NCBI RefSeq assembly: GCF_036785885.1
Contig: NC_092312.1
Location: forward strand, 10,248,001-10,312,000
Direction of reading: 5' to 3'
DNA from: Coffea arabica
Taxonomy: Eukaryota; Streptophyta; Magnoliopsida; Gentianales; Rubiaceae
Length of the DNA: 64,000 nt
The notes below the pieces were generated by a model. It saw only the letters and a list, made by a program, of their open reading frames with translations, was not told the origin of the DNA and ran no database searches. Both the position numbers and the translations under genes were made by a program. Positions 55,920 through 64,000 of this stretch are shown piece by piece (position 1 is the stretch's first letter; each line of letters starts with the position of its first letter).

Positions 55920-57517
55920 GGTTGTTAAAGGTCCTCTCCAAATTTCATGCATTATTGAAGCTGTGGAAAATCAATCGCTGACCAATGTCTTTTTTTCAAC
56001 ATGTCAAAGTCAATTTCATTCTCCCGTGGATTGTGTAGTATTAGATTTTGCAAAGAAACGCGAAATTCACCGAAATCCAAGAAACAAGTGCAAAGGGTAC
56101 TGTCACTGTCCTTGATTTTTGATGAAGAAATTTAATTAAATCATGGAACTCACCTAACTTGCCTTTGAATTGTTTGTTTGATTTACACAAGTCAAAACAA
56201 AACAAATCCCGCTTGGCCTAGCAGTTTACTGCCTTCCATCAATACATTGCGGTATGATTTAAGAGAAAGTGCCTAATTTATTAATTAAACAAGTTTGAGT
56301 GGACTTAAGACGAAATAATGACCGACTTTCAAATGCATCTGATGCCCGCCTTGCAGGAGTCTCTCTTTCAAGTCCTCTCAGAAATTATAGTCCGCATAAT
56401 CATATGATTGACACCAATTGAGTTGAGGATATATTTGATTGGAATATCCCAATGGGAGAAACTGAACGATGCCTAGCTTGCTGCTTCTCAATTTTTGTTG
56501 GCTGTATATTTTGTCTATCTCATTAATTAGCAATCCAATTTTTCATCAATTTTAATACTGACGTCCAAAGATACCTGATTTGGAAATCTTCAGACTATCA
56601 AAAAATTTTGGATTTGATTGCAAGTTCATATCCTGTTGGTGTCTTTAGGAACAGCAAAAAAACTTTACTTCATGCAAAATTAAAGCGACTCGATCGCTAT
56701 CGGCTGGGAAAAGATCATGGCCTCGGGCATACAATATCAATGAAGATATTTTGCGATCAAATCTCATAACATATAAACCATACATTCTGCAGTGTGAAAA
56801 AAATGCACTAGTTGATGCCATTTTAGTTTGATTTTTGTATTAAAACATTTGGCATTATCAATGTTATCCTTCATAAAACTGACATGAGTACCTCTTGTGA
56901 AGAAAATCTTCAGCTACTCAATTGATACCATCATTCTAGCTACTACTGCTTTATTTGTTTATTTTTTTCTCAGATCAACTCCTTAATTCTTTACGATTAA
57001 TTATGCCTCATTACACTGCAGGGCATCAATTCAGATAGAAATACATATCATTCACAATCATATTGAGCCTTGAAAGGGAAGTCTACAAATGGTCCTGAAA
57101 TTCTGGTTCCCCAGTATATAAAATTTGAGCCGTAGATTATAACAAGGCCAAAGGTACAATATTCGTCCGAAACTGTGATGTGGCAGCCAGATTAAATTTC
57201 ATCATCATACCATCTCCCTTTGTTAATAAGCAACAAGAATAAAATAAATTCTGTCCAGAAAAAGAAATTAATATATGTATTCTAAAGTGGTCGCGAGCAG
57301 AATAAAATATTTTACTATCAAAGAATTCGATTCAAAAATTCCTTCTTCATTAATCAAAACAGTTTTTTTTTTTTCTCATGTCATAATATTTCAATATTCT
57401 CCCTTGCTTTGTCTAATCATCATCTATTAAAATGTCAACCAGATTCCGGTAGTTCCCTGTCCGTACCCTCCAACCGTTTCACATACACTAGTATGTGTGT
57501 GTGCGTGAGAGAGTCCC

Positions 57518-57525
57518 TATATAAA
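57518..57525 (+). promoter_or_regulatory. TATA box of the bHLH112-type gene
   Basis: TATATAAA, 148 bases before the ATG at 57666. Predicted start near 57550, giving a leader of about 115 bases that is purine-rich at its 3' end. Confidence 0.6.
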
Positions 57526-57665
57526 TTACTCATCGCCAAGCTGCAATTCCCTTTCATACAAGCCAAACTTAGAAACAGGACAGAGCTAGCCTCAAACAAA
57601 GAAGAGGAGAAAAGCTAAGAAATCAAGAAACTATTGCAAATCAAGAAAGCGATCAGAGAGAGGAG

Positions 57666-60095
57666 ATGGCAGATGAGTTTCAAGGTGAGGTTTGTGGTGG
57701 GAGTTGGTGGAATTCATCAAGAAGCATGTTTGGATCGTCCCCTTGTTCATCTGGGATTCTTCATGACTTGGGAAGCTTTGGATGGTCGACTGACTTTCTA
57801 GACTCGAAAGCAAGGTCTAGTGATGATCAGTCTGGTAATTCAGCTAACTCTGATGGTTCTATAGTGATTCAAGATTTGCAAAAACCCAACCAGCCTGAGT
57901 CAGCCAGCAACAACAGCAACCTCTCTATAGATTCAACCCTCCAAATTTTGGGTATTGGCCTTTCATCTCCATCAACAACTGATTGGGATCGAACTTTGAT
58001 GTAAGCTAGCTAGCTCAAACTCCTTAAACTCCTCTTTTTTTTTTTTTTGTGGGTATTATGTCCCATTATTAATTATCTTTTCTTTAAAATCTCAGTTGTG
58101 ATTTTTTTTAGACATTTATCCCACTAGGTTAGACATCATGGTCCATGCATTTGTTGCCAAATGCAAAGTAGCGTATAGTTAAAGATATTCACTTTTGTAA
58201 TGATATGGGAAAAAGGAAGTCAAGTTGATCGATAAAGTTATGGTTCTTTCTGCTTGTCATTTTGTAGGCATGGGAGTAGTAATGGAAGGTCTGATCAAAG
58301 CAATTACCAACCCATGCTGCAAGAAGACCACAATTCGAGCATGAATTATCGGCAAGAAAGAGGGCTCGATAGTTGTCCTGCCGATCAGATCCAAAAGGAC
58401 TGGAGTAGTACTCTCAAGAACAACTTTTCCACCATAGTTGAAGAAGATTCTTCCATTAACTCCTTTAAATCTTCCGGGAATCAGCCTTTGAATTCCATCA
58501 CCACCACAAGTCAATGTACGGCGGCGACTTGTGCTGGTGTATCCACCAGCTTTCCAATTAGTTCAGCTTCCTACGGTTATTCTTCAACTTTGCTGCAAAC
58601 CCTTTTCGACACTGAAGTACCTCAACCACAACAATCTTTATTCGGAACCCGGCCAATGAACTATCCATCTACCACAAGTTACCAGAACGAGTTTTCACCT
58701 TCTTTGCCCAAATTTTCTCCCTTGCCAAAGCTACAAAACACTAACAGCTTGCAACTCTCGACCAACCCGAACTTCTGTAATGGATCAGCTGCAGCTTTCA
58801 ATGATTTGCGGGTCAACTTTTTCCCTTCAGTTCAGTCGCAGTTTCCCTCCTCAACGTTTAACGAGAAACCAAGTCTTCCGAGCATCACTACAAAGGTAAA
58901 GGGTTTTTACTTGTAGCCTTATAACCAGGGTTCCATTCTCTGGGACTTCTAGCCTTATAACGAGGGTTCCATTCTCAGTATCCCTTTTTCTTTTTTTTCT
59001 TTTTTTTTTTTTTTGGGGGTAGGTTCCATTCTCAGTACCTTTATTTCCCCTAGATCTCTTTCTTCTTCTTTATTGCCTCTCCCTTTCTTTAAAAATGAAT
59101 TAAAAAATAAAAAAGATTGTGAAACTGGATTGAGAAGTCTGATGATTATAAGCCACTAGGGTTTTACACTTTTACTCAGTACTCAAAGTTGATACATTTC
59201 TTGAAAATTTTCAGGTTAGTAATGATGGAATCCGAGGTTTAGGGTCCGTGGCAAAGAAAAGTAGCAGTGAACCGGCATTCAAACGTCCTCGTATTGAAAC
59301 ACCATCGCCATTGCCAACTTTTAAGGTACAATAGCCCTGTTGATTAAGCTTTTGACTAAAGTGATCTTTAAGCTTTTTCTTTAATTACGAGTCAAGATCA
59401 TTATAACTACAAAGAAAGATGAGACGTTTTCGGCTTTGATATACCAGGTTCGAAAAGAGAAGTTGGGGGACCGAATAACTGCCCTCCAGCAATTGGTTTC
59501 ACCTTTCGGAAAGGTAAACATCTGGATTTTGTTTTCCTGCTTTTTCTGAAATTACTATTCATATAGGGTTAACTTGGTTTATTAACTATGTTGCTCTTAC
59601 TTTCAGACAGATACTGCTTCAGTTCTCCATGAAGCTATTGACTACATCAAATTTCTACATGATCAAGTCAATGTAAGTCGTCCTATTATCACTTTTTCTA
59701 GAATTTTTCGCCCAAAATAAAGTTCAAAAAGTTAATCTAAATATTCAAAACTATGAGAATAACATTGATATAATTCTTTCCTCATGAATGGTTTTAGGTG
59801 CTAAGTACTCCATATTTGAAAAATGGATCACCCATTCAGCGTCAACAGGTATGGCATTACACTGCAGTATAAGATTTTCCATGGTAGTAATGTTTTCTAT
59901 GACTTCCACAGACTAATGTAAGTGAATTACTAATATGCTCTGCAGGCTTCGGATAAAGTAAAGGATCAAGAAGGGTCAAAAGAAGACTTGAAAAGTAGAG
60001 GGCTTTGCCTGGTGCCCATCTCGAGTACCTTTCCAGTTGCTGCTGAGACTACAACTGATTTCTGGACTCCGACATTTGGGGGCACATTTAGGTAG
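57666..60095 (+). CDS. bHLH112-type transcription factor
   Basis: Seven exons, 57666-58000, 58268-58895, 59215-59325, 59448-59513, 59607-59672, 59798-59848 and 59946-60095, all with GT-AG introns, join in frame to 468 residues. The N terminus (MADEFQGEVCGGSWWNSSRS) and the STLQILGIGLSS block near residue 95 are conserved in the bHLH112/bHLH123 group. The bHLH runs over exons 3-5: KRPRIETPSPLPTFK, VRKEKLGDRITALQQLV, SPFGKTDTASVLHEAIDYIK, FLHDQV. The basic region lacks the usual His-Glu-Arg pattern, a feature of this group. The C-terminal GLCLVPISSTFP and TTDFWTPTFGG match Arabidopsis bHLH112, a nuclear factor known from salt and drought responses that binds E-box and GCG-box sites. The 209-codon exon 2 is Ser/Asn/Gln-rich and probably disordered. 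bHLH123 is an alternative orthologue, so I give no symbol. Confidence 0.92.
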
Positions 60096-63000
60096 AGGAG
60101 GAGGAGGAGGAGAAGAAGAAGATAATAAGCTCAAAACTTTACACGAAGGAAATCATATAGTAGATACTAGCTAATAACAAGTTAATCTCATACGAATCCT
60201 GAAAAGTTTGTTGGATGAGTGAAAACTGATCAGATTGCTGTAGTAGTATGCATGTATTGAAGAAAAAGCAAGACAGGAGAAAAGGGAAAAAGAGTAAGTG
60301 GCCCTCTCCAAGGAAGGGAAGCCAGCCAATGCTGGGCCATCTACAGGCAAAAATGATGTAGCAGTGCAAATGATTAGGTACCAGGCTGCCAGCCAAGGGA
60401 AAATTATATAGAGAGCTGTAAGTTTCAATGTTTTAAATAGCTTAATTTGATGTTGATTAGGAACAGGAACAGGTGCTAAATTTAGCTGAAGGATATAGAC
60501 GAATTAGTTTCAGAGGACATGCATGTATTGTTTGTGGAGCTGGATTTAGCAGATTAAGGGAATTTTTGTTCCTGTTTCTTTATTTAGATTATTTAAATCA
60601 AGGGTTGTTACTTAATTGTCACCTTTTTCATTTGTCCAAATTACCTGATTTAACAAATCAAAGTAGATGAAATAGTGACATATTTTCTTGAATTTTCAGT
60701 ACTAAAGTTTGTGGATGGGATTAGTTTTGTTTGTTATGGCTTTTGAATTGTTTATCAATTTGGAATGTTAGTGGAAGTCAGAGGGCGTCCCACTGTTCCA
60801 TCTTTTAGGGTTTCTCATTATTGGTATGAGCCATATAGCTTTCTTTGTTCATGCACGCGTTGCTGCCCATGGTAGCCTTCCAACCTTTTCTATATTTTGG
60901 TACTAACAATGCTCCTTTTGCTGTTTTCACCTGCAAAACAATGGCTTATGCTCATTCAAGGACCCCTTCCTATTTTTTACAACAATTTCCTTCACCATGA
61001 ATTTTGAGTATAGCTAGCTTTACATCCACGAGGTGATTGTCATCAACGAAAATTTAGCTTTACTCTTTCTTTCGTTCATTCTCTTTTTGTCTCCCGTCCA
61101 AGTTGGATAACAAATTCCACTCCAAATGGCTCATTAGTTTTTAATCAGTAGTTGTTACTTAATTCGTAGATAAACAGATTTTTTTTTTCTCATATAGAAA
61201 ATAAAAACGTATGGTAACGTCTTAATTTTTTTCAAACTTTTTTTTTATTAATTCAATTTACCCCCAAAAAGATTATTCATCAAGCCATTGTTCCTTGTGT
61301 TCAATTTGTTTTTAGATAATGACTTCTTAATTAACAACATAGATGACTAAAAAAACAATGACCAAAAAGTGACCTGGAAAAGAAAATGTTTGAAAGGTAA
61401 AGAAATTAATCTAATTCAACTTTACACACCTAACTTTTTAATCATTTAATATTATGTTCCTCCAACTATGAGTTCAAGTACCTTAAACTAATCGCCATTA
61501 CTTAGCCCTTTGGCACAATGTCACCTTGACTTTTTAAACTTTTTCTTTTGAGCACAATAAAATTGGAATTATATCATTGTGGCAACACAATTCAGATTTA
61601 ATTTATACTCTTTGTCTAAATAACATACTATATCGATATGGAGCAAAGAAAAATTAAGAAAAAGTTAATCTTATAGTAATTAAAATGCTTTAATGTGTTC
61701 GGTTTAAATAAGATGCTAATCAGAAACTGCAGTGGTTAACTATTCTTCTTATTATTTCATTTAGTCTTTAAACATCTTAAGGTAATCTCGTTGCTAAATG
61801 CAACGTTGCCATTATGCTTAACAAACGTAAGTTCGTCTCTAACGCAAGAAATATGTGATCATGACCATGTCAAATTTTGGATTGTGATGTGCAAAGAAGA
61901 AGTAGAGGAGACTCTGAACTGTTTATCTGCTTTGTAGAAATAAGCCTGTTCACTAAGGATAACCAAAATCAGAGCGGAGCCAGCCATTCAAGAAAGCAAT
62001 AAGGACACTCAAACTGGGAAAGATTGAGCAACTCAATGTACATGGGTAAATGGTGCAAGAAGTGTGCGATTTATATAAAGGTTATATATATATAGGTCCA
62101 TTTCTCATGGGGACCTTATCCATCTTTATATTGGTGCAACGGTGGAAAAGTTTTGAAAAATCTCTTTCGGGACTTCATTTTCCGAAGGTTCTCAAGTCAT
62201 TACTTTCAAACTAAAAGAATTTCCATCTGAAAAGAACAGTGATGCTATCTTATTTTGTTTTTATTACTTTTTTTAAAAAAAAATTTTACATGCAGTTACA
62301 ACCGATCACACCAACATTTAGTGGCACCCATTTTAGCTCTAGAAGATTATACAGAAGAACATCCTCTTATGGGATGCATAAGACAAAAATTCAGGATATA
62401 GCTATTAATTAGCCAAGCTTGGACGTTCCATTAATGTATTTGGACCGCCACAAACATGATGAGAATTGACAATTCCAGTACCTAATTAATAATGGGACTC
62501 GAGATTTTCCTTCTGTAAGACATGTAAAATGGGGTACACCTGGTAAAAAAGAAAAAAAAATTTGTACAAAGATTATTTGAGAAGCTTAAATTGGAAGAAT
62601 CCCACGGACAAGCGACTGATCATAGAAAAGTACTTTGACAGCATGCCGAAACTTTACTTGACAAGTAATTCTTTGGGCTCGAGGGGTATCCGCTTTATTG
62701 TCTTTCCGTGACAAACGATTTTTGGGTCGATCGGATAGTGAGTATTATACCATATATGTCTACAATTCCAGCATCAGGGATCGGTGCCTCTTCCTATAGA
62801 TCAAGTGTTCATAGCAAAATATTTTTGATCCTACATATATAGGAGATAATTAGTATGAAAGAATACTATAAAGGAAAGGCATCTAGGCATCATTGTGATG
62901 TTAATAAAAAAAAAAAAGGGTACATGACTCCCGGACGTAACAATCTTGCTTTAGTGAACAAGACTTCTTTTCTCATTTTGGCCAATCGGGGGCAAATTCT

Positions 63001-63889
63001 ACCGTCCATCTTCAATGAGAAGTCTTACTTATTAAAAGGTCCTTTGCCTTTTTATACAAAACTTTGCACCTGATCTTCCGAGGCCTGCCTTTCATTCGAG
63101 TACAGCCATAAAGTGATTCATCTGATATTAAAGTAGATGTTTGCAAACTGTGATGGCCAGAAAGGTTTCTGATCCCCTTCAACAATTTGAATATATATGT
63201 CTTCAGTGTTGAGAGATGCCAATATTTGTGATTCATCCGTATCCATTGATCGATAACTCACAATCACGTACGATCCAAAACTGAGTTTTAAGTGTACAAA
63301 TTTTTGCCACTAAATTGATCAGTAGTTTGTACCATCATAAAACATGTCGTTACGTACGCTAAGATCTTTCTACAGGTGCAAACCTGCCTAACAAACTACA
63401 AAGAACATGCATATATCCCATAAGCATAACGATGAAGAAAATTTCATGAAACACCTTTGTATTTGTCTGTCCCCTTATTAATAATAAGGGGATTAAAAGA
63501 TAGGTAAAGACATACCTTACTGAATGCAATTGACATCGAATATATGTTAATAAATCAAATAGAATTGGTAGCAAACTAATGTTAGGCTAAATTTGAATGG
63601 TGATTCTATTTCTTGTGCATATATCAATTACGCATAAATGTCTTTGTCCAGAATTAAAGGAGGAGGTGAAAGATAGAAGAAATGCATAGCTAGACACAAT
63701 TTGTTTGTATGTTTTTGTAGGATTCCGATCCGAACTTTCATGAACACACAAGCTTTGGGGAGCTTCCAGAGTTGAAGAAGATCAGATTTCTGTCTGTTTC
63801 CTCTTTAATTAACAAGTGGTTTGCAACAATTTTCCGAAGGTGGACTGATAGGAAAGTTTGGGAAAAAGTGAAACGAGATAAAATGCTAT
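60096..63889. other. Intergenic downstream of the bHLH112-type gene
   Basis: The first few hundred bases include its 3' untranslated region, beginning with a GAGGAG/AAGAAG run. The rest is AT-rich with no supported gene; the frame 60473-60670 is not family-like. An inverted CCCCTTATTA/TAATAAGGGG hairpin lies at 63471-63492. Confidence 0.5.
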
Positions 63890-64000
63890 CTAGCATGGAG
63901 GACCTCCTTTAAGAAGATGAGATGGACCACGAGTCTCCTGGAAATATTCTCTGACAGCCTTCAAGCTATACAAGGTAAATGCATGTGGCCATGTCTGTTG
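63890..64000 (-). CDS. Possible last exon of a gene entering from the right edge
   Basis: On the minus strand a frame is open from the window edge to a TAG at 63890-63892, 36 codons. It encodes a protein-like tail that includes FTLYSLKAVREYFQETR and GPSHLLKGGPPC. Composition is less AT-rich than the surrounding DNA. I do not recognise the family, and a 36-codon frame can arise by chance. If real, it is the C terminus of a gene transcribed leftward from beyond 64000. Confidence 0.25.
   Translation of the reverse strand, partial: QQTWPHAFTLYSLKAVREYFQETRGPSHLLKGGPPC

Larger units (their letters stand above)
52801..57517. other. Gene-poor intergenic DNA upstream of the bHLH112-type gene
   Basis: No gene seen. 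A and T runs occur near 53804-53824, 55388-55401 and 55506-55526. A mixed TA/TG/CG repeat is at 55877-55919 and a poly(A)-ended repeat at about 54270-54390. The last few hundred bases are the promoter of the downstream gene. Confidence 0.5.

Noticed and set aside
55894-56115. 73-codon frame starting in the TG/CG repeat
   Set aside because: Its first residues are translation of the dinucleotide repeat and the remainder has no family character.
63471-63492. CCCCTTATTA/TAATAAGGGG hairpin as an RNA gene or terminator
   Set aside because: A single short palindrome in intergenic DNA of a eukaryote has no such meaning; probably a MITE remnant or chance.
1-64000. CRISPR arrays, operons, prophage, rRNA or intact tRNA genes
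   Set aside because: This is a plant nuclear sequence. No regular spacer array, rRNA segment or full tRNA cloverleaf was found. The only clear tRNA-like sequences are SINE B boxes and the 17-base tRNA-Asp end in the retroelement.

Overview
The window is nuclear DNA of a flowering plant, almost certainly a eudicot. It is AT-rich, the genes are intron-split or intronless in the usual plant way, and the proteins are plant-specific: P-class PPRs, DYT1, MORF9, DUF538 and a bHLH112-type factor. The species cannot be fixed from sequence alone. The left part and a few islands are genic; most of the rest is a graveyard of small transposons.

Layout, left to right. A hAT-type MITE (1.05-1.41 kb) precedes three intronless mitochondrial PPR genes on the minus strand (3.4-9.6 kb), which are tandem paralogues of the mitoribosome-associated PPR336/At1g55890 type. 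A Harbinger-like MITE with a nested SINE (9.8-10.6 kb) separates them from a four-exon DYT1-type tapetum bHLH gene (12.2-13.3 kb, plus strand). Its first intron appears to use a GC donor. Next come a small proline/alanine-rich secreted membrane protein (15.6 kb) and a DUF538 secreted protein (18.8-19.7 kb, minus). A degenerate minisatellite-like array lies at 20.6-21.5 kb. A complete-looking, young, non-autonomous LTR retrotransposon of the Ty3/gypsy Tat/Athila kind fills 22.0-28.9 kb, with 1,322-base LTRs, a 5-base target duplication, a tRNA-Asp primer site and only a gag-derived ORF.

From 30.4 to 46.1 kb there are several well-delimited DNA transposons: Mutator-like MITEs with 9-10 base target duplications, two members of one MITE family side by side, and two long-hairpin MITEs. 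There is also a Helitron (about 41.3-44.3 kb) and a Pack-MULE-like element (44.4-45.8 kb) carrying a captured piece of a NOT4-type RING gene. Between these sit an uncharacterised 343-residue plant protein (34.0-35.0 kb, minus) and the plastid RNA-editing factor MORF9 (37.1-39.0 kb, minus, four exons). The 46-57.5 kb stretch is gene-poor and holds unusual G/C homopolymer tracts and a TA/TG/CG repeat. A seven-exon bHLH112-type factor occupies 57.7-60.1 kb, and the right edge may hold the last exon of a gene running in from outside.

The genes do not form a pathway. The PPRs belong to mitochondria, MORF9 to plastids, DYT1 to anther development and bHLH112 to stress-type transcription. No clearly new multi-gene system is visible. 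The most informative oddities are the GC-AG intron, the gene-capturing Pack-MULE, the Helitron with internal degenerate repeats, and the LTR element with a duplicated right junction.
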